From Calonectria ilicicola (lineage: Eukaryota; Ascomycota; Sordariomycetes; Hypocreales; Nectriaceae): DNA of 64,000 nt. Each line of letters begins with the position of its first letter. The stretch's first letter is position 1. The translations under genes and the position numbers were made by a program. Positions 1 through 11,621 of the stretch are shown here, piece by piece. The stretch covers positions 2,604,001-2,668,000 of the forward strand of contig CP085825.1 of NCBI GenBank assembly GCA_020809705.1. The letters run 5' to 3'. Below the pieces are notes generated by a model. It was not told the DNA's origin. It did no database searches and saw nothing but the letters and a program-made list of their open reading frames with translations.

Positions 1-654
1 GAGCAGTGGACAGGCAGTGGTGGGGATAACATGTGAGGGGGTTAAGACTCACAATATTCAGAACACACACAATATGATTCTTGTGACAATTTTTATTCAT
101 CTTAACAAGGGATAATTTCCTGGAAATAGGAATCGTAGTTCAAAGACAGTCCATCCACGACCGCGGCTTTGTGTGCGAAGGAACAAACGGTCCTCCCACA
201 ACTATTGCAACTCTTGGTTCGTAGTCACAAAAGCTGAAATATCAAACGACTTTAAATTCCAAAATCATAGCTCTCATTACGGCGTAGCCAGTCCGACTGT
301 GACAAACACAGCGACCGAGACGAATCAACGTATACATCGCAGCAAGGATCTCTCTTGCAACCCATCCCACCTCACTCCATTGCCGAGACTCCTCGCCCCT
401 GGCCGCGCCCCTGATGACTTTTGTTGGTGCATACGGCCCCAAGTTAAACCCCGTCCCAAGCGATACGGAAACACTAAACGAGAATGTCCTCCCAAACACC
501 AAAACACGATGAAATCGAAACGACCAAACCCAGTCCATATATCATTCCCCTAAGGTATCATGCTTCCCGGCGCCCTCGGGCATCGCAGGAGCTCAACAGG
601 GAGTGCTCCGACTCGGGGTATCGAAAGAAGAGTGAAAGAAGTAAAGGAAACGAC
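1..654. other. 3' flank of the HMG-box gene, no gene seen
   Basis: The stretch lies downstream of the minus-strand HMG-box gene, so it probably holds its 3' UTR. Open frames on both strands here are short, overlap each other and show no recognisable protein. Nothing else is supported. Confidence 0.5.
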
Positions 655-2283
655 TTAAGAGCTCTTAGCCTTCTTGCGTCCCGACTTCTTGGGCTCATCC
701 GAGGGCTCAGCAGCCTTGGTGGAGGCGCGCCGGCGCTTCTTGTCAGGGCTGGAAGGAGCAGGGGTCTTGACCTCGGCATCGGCAGCGGGAGTTCCTGCTG
801 TCTTGCGCTTGCGGCTGCTGGCAGGCTTCTTGGGGGTCTTGGTGGCAGTCTCGTCCTCATCACCGGGGACAGCGGCAATCTGCTGAAGCTGCTCGGCAAT
901 AGCATCCTGGTCATTGGTGTGAGTCTCAGTCTGAGTCACATCCTTGAGCTCAGGCATGGCGATTTCATGCTCCTCGGCGTACTTGAGGGCCTCCTCATCG
1001 GTCATATTCTTAGCAAGGAGGTTGTTGTCGTTCTTGTATGAGTGCACACGAGCGTTGTACAGACGAAGGTTGTACTGGTAGGCATTGTTCCAGCCCTGCT
1101 TCTCGTGAGGACCCATGTGAGCCCATCGTCGCTGACCCTCCTCCTGAACAGCACCCTTGGGAGCCTCAGCTCCGAGATCATTGGCGATGATGGAGCGGGC
1201 GTGCTGCATGTAGAGGAAGTAGGGGGTCAGAGGGCGCTTGGGAGCGTTGGGGTCGATGGTTCGCTTCTTGCGTTCCTTCTTCTCCTCAACAGGGGGTGCC
1301 ATCTCAGGGACGGGCATGATGAACTGAGCAGCAGCCTGCTCAAAGTTGGCGAGGATGTCACCATGGGCACCCTCAGCAGTGGGCTCACCAAGGAGCAAGT
1401 TGGTCTGGCGAACATAGTCGGCAGTGAAGGAACGAAGAAGCTCCAAGATAGTGGTCAGACGACCAACAGCCTATGACAAAGTGTGTTAGCAAGGTCTTCC
1501 ATGGTGTTCAACGTCGACGCGTCGCGTGCAAGTGATGAGACAGGCAAAGCAAAGTGCAGTCTTGATCATGGGTGTGGGCTAAGGGTAGTGGGGGGAGCTT
1601 GAGGAGGACCTAAGGGCTGAGCTGCCCAAGTCGCGGTGGCCATAGCTCCGCGGCGCCCCAAACCAAGTCGCGGGGCCTTTTGTAAACAACAAGGCACTGC
1701 AGCGCGCCTCGGGTCTGATGTGTGCCAGGAATGGTAAGGGAAGATTTATGCAGCTTTGAAAGCATGCAATGAGGCGCGAACGTTCGATTGAAACGCGATT
1801 TGCTTCTTTGACGGGGGAGTCGAGAGGCATCACTTGAGCTGCTCGACAGGCCTGACTAGACGTGGGTTTGTGAGGTAGACTGGTGTAAGTGGGTGGGTGC
1901 CCAGCGGTGCATTGAGAGCCTGACTCCCGAAGGCGAAAGGCTTTCAAGCCAGTCTCACTCTCATGCACGAGAGCCGCTGCCTATCGCCCGAGGCGTTTCT
2001 CATTCGCGATTTGCAGCGAGCGCATGAGAGGGGGGTCGCAGTGAAGAGGGGAAAGCATATCAAGTTGGGAAAGCGGATGAAATAGCTGTAGACTTACCGA
2101 ATCGCGCACACGCAGAAAGCTGTCATTGTCGACAACGCGCTGAGGAATAGCCGCAGCTTGAGGAGCAGGAATGGCAGCAGGCATGACGGGAAGCATAGGA
2201 GCAGGGACGGCGGCGATGGGAGCAGCCGGAACAACGGGTGCAGGGACAGCCTTGGGCTCAGCCAACTTCTTAGGGCGAGGCAT
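655..2283 (-). CDS. HMG-box chromatin protein (possibly HmbC/Nhp10-like)
   Basis: Two exons on the minus strand, 2283..2098 and 1470..655, give 333 aa. The donor GTAAGTC and acceptor CATAG join in phase 0. Residues 1-62 are an Ala/Pro-rich N-terminus. An HMG box lies at about 138-208, opening with IDPNAPKRPLTPYFLYMQ and containing the conserved W and basic residues. The tail (about 245-333) is rich in Lys, Arg, Ser and Pro with several basic clusters, which look like nuclear targeting and DNA-contact segments. HMG boxes bend DNA in the minor groove, so this is a nuclear chromatin-associated protein. A single central box with long flanks resembles Nhp10/HmbC proteins more than the short Nhp6 type; that assignment is inference. 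The intron is long for a fungus at 627 nt, and a cryptic extra exon inside it cannot be excluded. Confidence 0.88.
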
Positions 2284-5200
2284 TGTGATGATAGAGGGGC
2301 TTTGGGCGCGTGTAGATGTTTTTGCGACCTGGGGATTTCAGGACGCGTAGCTTGGAATCACAGGTTTTGGATTTCCTGCGAGGCGGCTGGCGACGAAGCT
2401 TGGTGCTGGTTGTGATGTGATGGGATCGCAAGCGAGCTTGATTGTGGTGAGGTGCTGTGCGCTTGGTATCCGCTGTGATGATGGTGATGTTCCAGTGGTT
2501 TTGGGGGATGAGGGGGGCGAACTGAGGGGGGAATGAGGGTTGAGGGAGTGCTGAAGATCGGGGAAAATCAGGACGGGGGCTGGGGGTGGGTGGTGCGCTG
2601 AATATGTAGCCCTGGCCGTCGCGCGCAATCAGTCAGTGGGTGTGGGTGGGTGGGTGACCTGAAAGAGCCCAAAAAAAAAAAATCCTCCAACAGGCCCAGA
2701 AAGTGGCTCAGTGAGTGGTCCCCGCCCGCTCCAGGAGGGCCCCCCTCCCCTCCAACCCTCCAAAAAAGCACCATCAGGCTGTCAGGCGGGTGCTTGCCCC
2801 CTCCTCCCCCCTGCCCCTCTGAGAAGGAGAGAAAAAAAAAACTCGCCCTGGTCGCTAAAAACGGTGGAAGCCTGCCCAAGCTAGGATGGTGCAAAAAAAA
2901 AATTCGGCAGCTGCAGTGGGCAATTTGCTCACTGTCTTGGGGTTCCCCCCCCCTCAAGCCCTCTAATTTTGTGACCCCCATCCAGCGCACAACAGCGAAT
3001 ATCGCCAGCAATGCCCGTGGTCGTCCCAAAGCTACCACAAGCGACAAGCGGGGAGGGGGTACTTTTTTTTTTTTTCGCTCGCTTTTTGAGTGACAGCGCA
3101 CCATGGCCATCCACAGCAGATGGGCCCCCAAACCGTCCACGCGCCCTAAGACCGATTCTCGGCAGCAACCCCCCAGGGCCAGCACCCGAAGCGCCCGGCC
3201 GCAGGGTCGATCCCCTCCTCCTCCTCCCGCATCACAGCAGGCCTCACTGCCCAAGCTCCCGTCCTTCGGGTCTTCCACTGAACCCGCTGGAATTCCACTG
3301 AACCCCAAGCTTGGGGCGCTTCAGCAATTCCCACAGCACCCAAACACTCAACGCGACAGCCATCCGCTGCACCCAGGCCTGGGCGGAGCCCAGCACAACC
3401 GCCTTCACACGCTGCTTCCCACATCAGCGACATGTACTCGCCAGCCCACCCATCTCGGGTTGCAACATCTCTCGTGTCAATGAAATCACCGAGGCGCCGG
3501 GCACACAAAACGGGAAGAGGACACTTCGGCCTTCGCCTCACACCTCACCTCACACCCACATGGTCTCAACTGGCCAGACCCGAGCATCTGCCAGCCCACT
3601 GCAAACCCACAGGCCCCCGACAGTCGCTGACTGGTTACTGGCCAGCAGCCCACAGCCTCGGACACCCTAGGCTCTGCCGCCCCGTCTGCCGCAGCCTACT
3701 ACTGCTGCAGGACCAGCAGCCATGGCATGGTATGGCGACCGTCAGGCTTGGTCACTCCGATGCCTTTGTGATGTCGCCATGTACACACTGCGTATTTGGC
3801 TATTGCCGATGCTCAATCGATTCCGGTATCGACTTGTTCGTCTCGTCACCGGTTGCCATTTTTCTCGTGCATGCGTTTTGGTTGTGTTTTTTATGTTGGT
3901 GCATGTTGAGTCTGCGCTCCCATGGTGCCCATAGACGCTCTCCGGGACCTCGCCAGCCGGCGCGTCCTTGTCCTGATGCTTCAGCGATACCTCTGAAGGA
4001 CTCTCGTAGAGGCAATTTTAGCGCCCTTGGTGATTGTGACTTCAGGGCGCTTAGGGAGATTGTGCAGCAGTCCACCGGATTCGATTGGGGCAGCACTGCC
4101 CAGGCCCAGTCGTCCAGTGTCACACTGGCCCTGCCCACATCCAATGCACTGTCAGCCCTGGCCTGCTCGGGCGGGGTCATTCCAGCACCTTCGCCCTCGA
4201 CCTGTACATTTCAGCACGGCGCTGATCCAGGCAGGCTCCCAAGCCAGAGCCTGCGGTCCAGAACCCTCGCTGTCTTGTACTTCTCGCTCCCGTCCCGGCC
4301 TCCAGGCCACGTCCTCGCTAGGCCGCCTGAGGTTCTTGAGGCCCCCCAACCTTGGCTCCAGGCCATGTTCCGGGGCCACGTCCCGGCTGTCTGTCACACT
4401 GGCATCGGTCTTTAGGGCGGCGCCCGTCCCAACTCCGAGCGCATTGCACATTGCCTGAAGCATGGTGCCCGTTGCGTTTCTGCACGCTGCTGGTCTCTGC
4501 GTCATGCACTTGCACTCGCACCCGCGTCTTCCCCTCACTTGGTCAGCCTCCCCAGAGCCCACAGAGTCCACAGAGTCCCAGGCCTATGCCCGCCCGCCTT
4601 CGCCATCATCCATCTAGTCGGCGGAGGACCTCAGCACTCGATCCGCTACCAGGCCCCAAACTCCGCTGCATTTCCCACCAGCCTGAGCCTCTCCGTGCTC
4701 CGTGATGCTGATGCGGAGCGCTGATGTTTGGCTGCCATTGTAAACCCACTAAACAGCGTGCATTCAATCTGTTCCCAAGCTTGCGCGAGTGCTCTGCCTA
4801 CCCGCGCCGCACTCCTCCTCAGACACCGCAAGCTGAAAAATAGGTGCCCAAAACCAGTCTGGTCATTACATTCGCACAACACTCTCCAGAAAATTGCCCA
4901 TCTTTCCAACTTTACAGAACGTGAATGCTCGTGAAAACATGAAAGGAAATCAGTATCAATTGTATAGGTACGGTCTACTGCAAAGTCAATGTACTTTTTT
5001 TTTCACGATACTTGTCTCCAGCAGCCCAGCAACATCCACCAAGCAACAGGGCACACACTATACCGAAGGGAAGTCCGATATCACTTCGTAGAAAGTCAGT
5101 CGACTTAATATTTGGTCGAATTATTCCATAACTGTGCATTTCATGAGATACCATTATGCAATTTCGGTCACTTTTACTGTGGGCTAGTGACGAAAACATG

Positions 5201-7340
5201 TATTTTTCTTGGTTGATCGCCAGTCTCATCACTTGCCCAGTACCAGTTCAGGATGTTTCAGCTACGAACACTGGCACCCTTTGTTAGTGCTATCATGACA
5301 AACATTCCCAAATTCCATGGCCAGCTATTCATCATAAAGACGTGTCCATGAATTCTACACACGCTCATTTGCGTTGATCGGTAATTGTTAAGTGGACTTT
5401 GGGTTCAAAACTGACCAGACCCGCCCTCCCCAAAACCATGCTTTTCCAGCAACTCTTCTACGTCCGTAAAACAAGTAATAGATGAACGTCTGGTTGTGCC
5501 ATGTTCTACAAGAGGAGTTTTTAAAATAAAAGAAGTCCGAATAAAATAAAAGAGCATCGTTCTTTGTATCTCTCTCCGGGATAAGCAGAAGAAAGTCTGC
5601 CGTATGTCCACTTGCTATCATATCATACCAGATAATACTGAAAACAGCAGAACCATAAAGCGGTACAGTACGTCCATACTACGCTCCTAATTGATATATT
5701 TGTCTTCATATTTTGTTTGATTACGTTTATATATATATTTTCCTCGCTATGCAGTTACATGGGGTGGTCCATCGTTGTCATCGCGTACCCAAATCTCAAT
5801 CAGGCAACCAACTACCCGCGAGCCAAAGCCGTTTCAACGCTCACCCCCCAAGCTACTCACTCATTTCAGGTAGGAAAATGCCGGCCTTGACGCTCTTGAA
5901 GCGCCAGCGCGGTTACGTCTTACTAGTTCCACCCAGATCGAGCCAGGCACCCTGATGGATTGGAATTCGGAAGAATGAATCAAGGGTGGATGGCGGAGGT
6001 AGGACGCGAATGAGAACGCCCACCCCCGCTCCAAGCAGGTATAAAGCATACCGTTTCCTCGCTGGCTTTGCCTGAAGAGGAGCAGACCTATGGATCTTCT
6101 TCTAAAGGCAGAATCCACCTCATCATCATCATTATCATCCTCATTTGAACATGTGAATCGGTTGATTGTCTATCATGATGTTGCATCGAACGCGCAGAGA
6201 TACGGCACCTCGCGAGTGAGGGGCAGCCTTCGCACACGCACACGCGCACGCGGTACGTACCATGCCATACCATACCATACCACACCATAGCGAAGCACAG
6301 AGAGTGGTCGAGAGGCTTCCCTGTTGGATCGAGCCAACGGCAATATCGCAGCCGATTCCACCAAGGCGCATGTGCATCCCTCTGTGTGTCCTTCTACCAC
6401 GATGATCCGCTATCTAACGAAGCGCTCGTCATCGCGCGGGAATGCTTTGGTTTGCCCTAGCGCAGAGGACTTCACCGACCAACCCCTCCGAAAGGTCCGA
6501 CAGTAGCCAGCCAGCCTCAAGCAAGCCATCCAACACGCGTGGCGGGGCTCGGGGTCTGCCCCTCACCCGCCAGCCTTGGTTCATGTCGCAGACCCCTGCT
6601 TCCAATGCGCTCGGCGCGCTCATTGATGTTACGTACGAGCGACCTCATGGAGGGGTACGGTACTTGTCCGCGTAGAGAGTCACCACCCAAGTGCCGGGTA
6701 CCGTGCTCCCAAGACACCAGGGACCCACGCTGAGGAAGCTCCCTCGAGCTCCCCCTCCATGCTCGATGCTTAGCAGCAAGGTTACTTGGGCTCAAGCCGC
6801 CACAGACCCCAAGCGCGTATAATTTCATGCTTACTGGGGAGCTGGCGAATTGCGGGCGCGCGCGGCCAAAAGCCGGGTTGGTGCCTCGCGCGCCCATGAA
6901 GTCATGCTGGTCAGAAACTGGTATGGGGATCAAGCAAGGAGGGAGCCCGCGTTGCCCAAAGTGGCCCCTGGCGTCCAATGGTCACTGTCTGGCAACTGTA
7001 GCTGGTTGCTGTTTTCGTAGGTCCAGACCCGGTTCCGTCTTGATTGAGTTGCTACATGCGAGCGTGCCACAGCTTGTGCCCAGTTAGAAACTGCGTCACT
7101 TGCCCCTCAGCTCCCGTCAGACAGCCCCTCAACCGCCTCGACTCCTCCTACTACTACTACCACTCCTCCTCCTCCGTTTCTACCCTTTTCCATCTCTTCT
7201 TCAGATTTCCTTTCCCTCCTCGCCTCCCTCCCCCTTCACCACATCGACTGGGGTTTCCCTTTCCCACTATCGCGCATCGACTCCTCAACATCGTCCGCTC
7301 TGGGGCTTCTCCCAGCTCTTGAAGAAAGGATCACGCAACA
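2284..7340. other. 5.1-kb intergenic region, divergent promoters
   Basis: This separates the minus-strand HMG gene from plus-strand het-c, so it holds both promoters. Next to the HMG gene are runs of A, C and G (about 2640-3090). Around 4900-5760 the sequence turns clearly A/T-rich, with a TATATATA run near 5730. A CCATA-type short repeat sits at about 6259-6290. The longest open frame (3432-4415, +) has no initiation context, no splice pattern and no recognisable protein, and I do not call it. Confidence 0.5.
7138..7245 (+). promoter_or_regulatory. Pyrimidine-rich leader before het-c
   Basis: A long C/T-dominated tract ends about 95 nt before the het-c ATG. Such tracts commonly lie at fungal transcription start regions. 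The exact start site cannot be read from sequence. Confidence 0.5.
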
Positions 7341-10300
7341 ATGTCCTCCTTCAGGTCTCCAGGCCTCCTGGTGGGGCTCATTATCCTCGTCTGTCTGGCC
7401 TCACCCGCTTTTGCTTTCGGTGCTGGAAACATCGCATCCATCTCCAAGGTCGAAGGCCAGAACTGTGAGTCTGCTGCGAAACTTGCTCCAACCTCCACTC
7501 TAACCAGCTCCCTTCAGGGCGACACGGTGATATCGAAGATGCTCTCCTAACACTCACCATGGCTCGTGCCCTCAACGGCAAGAAGTTCAACAAGCTTACC
7601 GTCTCTCGCGTCTATTTTGGCAACTGGCTCCGAGATTACTCCCAGGCCGTCGATGTCGGTACCACCAAATCCGTCTCGGCTGAGGCTATTCGACTGCTTC
7701 TCTGTGTTCTTGGCTTCATGACTTTTGGCTATGGATCAGGCGAGTTTGAGGTCACTGCCGATCGACTTGGCTGCTACCGCCCTGAAGAACACATTGATAA
7801 CCCCAAAAACTATGCCGATAACATCGATGCTCGCCAGTACGACCGTCGCCTCCGTGGCCCTGTCGATGAAGAACGAGAACTGTCGATTGACCCTGAATCT
7901 GGCATGAAAAACTACATCGCCAATGAGCGTGCTGGCATCATGACTTCAGCCAAACTTGTCAGGCGCCTTTTCTCAAAGGCCATTGAACTTGGACGTCGCT
8001 ACGGCCAGGAAAATAGAAAGGCCGACAAGTATGAAGCTCTCCGCCTCATGGGAACTGGACTTCACTGTCTCGAAGGTACGTTACTTTGATACTCCAGTTC
8101 TATTTTTTTTATCATTGCCTGGTTTCAGTTCACCTCTCCAATGTGTCATATAACAGTCAGGCTAACAGGATCTGGTAGACTTTTTTGCCCACAGCAACTA
8201 CTGCGAACTTGCCTTGATCGAGATGGGCGAGCGTGATGTTTTCCCCCATGTTGGACGCAACACTCAAATGGAAATCGAGGGTGCCCGCCGTCCCGTCTAT
8301 CCTATTGTCACTGGTACATTCGGTGGTGTTGATTTCCTGCACTCAGTCACTGGAGAAGGTTGGTCTGTCCTGCCAAGACCCTATATGACTAAACTAATAG
8401 TGTTGCAGTTGGCGACAAGCTTACCCAGAATGAAATTGATGAGCTTGAGGGAACTCTCCAGGAAGGGGCTCAGTCTGATACCAGTCTTCTCCGAGATCTC
8501 CTCGACAAGATCCCTGACGGCATTTTTGGCAATAAGCACGAGAGCGACAAAATTGATGAGCTCCAGCAGAATGCAAACAATGCCCAGATGGAAAACGTAC
8601 AGATTTCCCCCCGTGAACCTGAAGAGTTCACTCGGTATGTCCAAAACGCCTTCGCGCAAGTGATGCCCGCCATTCAATTCCATGACGACATCATGAAGTC
8701 CATCTCTACTGCTGTTGAGAAGATTCCCGTTCTTCCCAAAGTTATTGAGCAGCTAGAGGAGCAGCTCTCTGTGTTCATCTTCTCAGTAATTGCTCCTTTC
8801 ATTGTCCCTCTCATTAACCAAATCAAGAACGAGCTGAAGACCGGCTCCGACGAGATAATTGAGAGCAGTGAGAAAGAACAGCACATTGTTTTCCATGATG
8901 ATGACTCTACTGACCCAACTCACTCCATGTTGTCCAAGGACCACTTCTCCAACGTATGTTACATGCACTTTTCACATGACCTTCACTTGAGGTTTTACTA
9001 CGCACGAATTTTTGGCACTAACTGTTTACTAGATTCTCAACGAAATTGCAGGTCGATGTGCCGCCAGCATGGTGCACTGGGTTGTCCCTCAGCTCATGAA
9101 CGCCATGGACGACGAGAGTGTCGACGTGGACAGCCTCCTTGACAACATTATTCATGGAATTATGCACCACCCTGCTCAGCGGGATCTGGGTAACAGGGAT
9201 GTTTGTGAGGGCCGCCGACGCAGCTACGAGGCCGTGAAAGAGTGGTGGAGCGAGAAGGGCGAAGAGGGACAAGATTCCTACCGCCAAAAGCTATCTCGCG
9301 ATGGAGTTCAGAATGGTGAAAACCACAAGGAAGGCGTCTATGACACCGGTCACGGCCATGGATGTGTAGGCAAGCTCAAGATGCGAAAGCTTTATGGCGG
9401 TCCAGAAACTGCTGAGGACAAGATTGCCGGTGCTGCTGCGGACGCCATTATCCAGGGTGCCTCTGGCGCCTTTTCTGGCCTTATTGAGCAAAACACGGGC
9501 TATAAGATGTCCCAATCCTCATCTCGCCGTGAGGACAGAGAAGAGGGTGGCTTTGGCGGCTTGCTTGGCGCCGCATCTTCGATCCTCGGTGGCGCCTTCG
9601 GCGGTGATACTCAGAGAGAATCAAGCTCTCGCCGCGAAGATGATGGCTCATACGCCCGAACTGAGACCGAGTATGGCCGCGACGGTAACCGCTACGGCCA
9701 AGCCCAGTACAGTGAGACTCAGCGTCCTGACGGCAGCTACCAGTCAGAATACCGCCGCTACGAGCAGAAAGATTCTAGCGATAATCGAACGCATGGCTAT
9801 GGATATGAGGAACGAACAGAAACCCATAGTAGCTATAGCGGTGGTTACCAGCAGCACACTGAGCGTCGCGAGTACCAAAGCTCCTCTGGTTATCGCCGAG
9901 AGGATGATGATGGCGATAACCGCCATCATCGTCGCAAGGACAGCGATGATGACAATGACCGTCGCCATCATCGCCGTAAGGACAGTGATGATGACGATAA
10001 CCGCCACCATCGCCGCAAGGACAGCAATGACAGCGACAAGGGCCGTCGTCGCCGCGATAGCAATGAGGGTCACGGTGGCTACGGAGGTGGCGGTGGCTAC
10101 GGAGGCGGCGGCGGCTACGGAGGAGGTGGTGGTTACGGGGGTGGTGGAGGATATGGCGGCGGTGGTGGAGGCTATGAGCGCCGCGAGGAAGGTGGCTACG
10201 GCGGTGGCGGTTACGAACGCCGTGAGGAAGGTGGTTACGGTGGCGGCTATGGAAACCAGTCTCACCAGGGAGGATATGGCGGAGGTGACTATGAGCGTCG

Positions 10301-10448
10301 CGAGCATGGCGGCTATGGAGGCGGTGCCGCTGATGAGTATTCACGCCAAAGCGAGCATGAACGTCGCGATGAATATGGTGGTGGTGGTGGCGGATACGGA
10401 GGTGGCGGCTACGGAGGCGGCGGATATGGAGGTGACCGCCGTTACTAA
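7341..10448 (+). CDS. het-c: HET-C heterokaryon incompatibility family protein
   Basis: Five exons (7341..7464, 7518..8075, 8179..8358, 8409..8953, 9033..10448) join in frame to 940 aa; all four introns are GT-AG. Residues 1-25 form a signal peptide ending SPAFA. The HET-C domain follows, with family segments such as KKFNKLTVSRVYFGNWLRDY, LGCYRPEEHIDNP and TGLHCLEDFFAHSNY. Residues about 762-812 are HHRRKDSDDD-type charged repeats, and about 815-938 are (G)nY-rich repeats broken by YERREEGG blocks. In Neurospora crassa the homologue is a roughly 966-aa glycine-rich secretory-pathway or plasma-membrane protein whose allelic variants trigger heterokaryon incompatibility, with specificity set by a short variable domain. 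Outside allelic systems its everyday role is unknown. Length and architecture match the family. The frame is intact; whether this copy acts in self/non-self recognition cannot be told from one allele. Confidence 0.96.
9904..10440 (+). repeat. Coding repeats in the het-c C-terminus
   Basis: Three degenerate copies of an Arg/His-Arg-Arg-Lys-Asp-Ser-Asp module (about 9915-10040) are followed by GGN-rich codons encoding GGGGYGGG units (about 10068-10440). The codons differ between units, so the protein repeat is kept although the DNA is not a perfect repeat. Confidence 0.85.
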
Positions 10449-11586
10449 AGCTCTGGTTAGCTCAAAAACGGTATATCCAGCGAATGACAGATGTGTCCCG
10501 CCCAAGGTAAGTTCGCCTTGTACTTAGGAAACAAATCATTTTCCTTTCAATCAAACAATAATTTAAATGTGTCGTTGACAACCAAGTTACGTGAAATGTG
10601 TGGCTTTTCATGGCTGATTGGCAATCGAAACAGGTGCACCTTGGGTTACGGTTACCAATCCAGACCTGTATGGGCAAGCAAGTATGTGTAGTCGATACGA
10701 ATAACACTATTCTTTCCTTTGTAGTGACACTGAGACTAAAAGGGAGTATAATAACTGCACCACATAACACGGGGAAACGAAAGGAGCCCACCGTATTACA
10801 TTCCCAGCCATCTCATTCTTGTTCTCTCCTAGTTAAGGTTTGATAGAACATAAAAAGTGGATCTGAGGAAGGCTGTGTTAACAAGGGTGGTCATTCGATT
10901 GAGTGGAGGAGTTGTCTCGGGTGGACAAGGGCTTTATTGTCCTCTGCTGTCTTTTTTTTCCTCCCATCGCGAACTAGACGGAATCAATCTCATCGAGCCG
11001 ATAAATCCTATCCTAACCACTATCCCGTAGCTGCCATGCCAGTACATGATTTCTTTATTTACCCCCCCCCCCAAATAGTATTTTTTTAATAAAGAAAAAA
11101 TTGGTGGATCGATGGAACCATTGTTTTGTCGGAGCTGAACAGCAGATTAAAGTGTGGCAGCGCACCCAATATTAGTTACCCTATATGACGTATGTATGTC
11201 GTTGGAAAATGACCAGTTAATTAGTTAGGAGCTCATCGGTCCCCTATGGAAACGACATGCGTCATTTATTAAATGAAAATAATAAAGAAATAAAGAAACC
11301 GCGTATTAGATGCACCAGCGGGTATGATACGGATGTAGGAATCCGTAATGGTCACCTAGTGTTACAAGGATTCGGAATAATCCGTCAAGGTGATGTACGC
11401 TTGTAGAGAGGGGGGATTTACTTATTTCTCATGCTGAATCACCTAGGAGCAGGACGGGACCAAGTACACAGTGACCCAATAGTTTGCACGAAACCACACC
11501 TGGCTTTGTTTATGCTGTCTTGCTTTCACTATTGCTTCTGCAGGAATAAAGCATTGAGATGCATGTAGGCAAGTACGTAGGTGTAG

Positions 11587-11621
11587 GTATGTATGTATGT
11601 ATGCATGTATGCATGTATGTA
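11587..11621. repeat. ATGT/ATGC tetranucleotide repeat
   Basis: About eight tandem copies of a GTAT/GCAT tetranucleotide with GC variants, in non-coding DNA downstream of het-c. Confidence 0.85.

Noticed and set aside
3432..4415. 327-codon plus-strand open frame upstream of het-c
   Set aside because: No splice partners, no conserved segment, codon look unlike the genes here, and overlapping frames of similar length on the other strand.
9394..10527. Long open frames in other phases over het-c, including minus-strand frames at 9744-10344
   Set aside because: They are shadows created by the repetitive GGN/CGN codons of the HET-C tail; the translations are Ala/Val/Thr or His/Arg low complexity.
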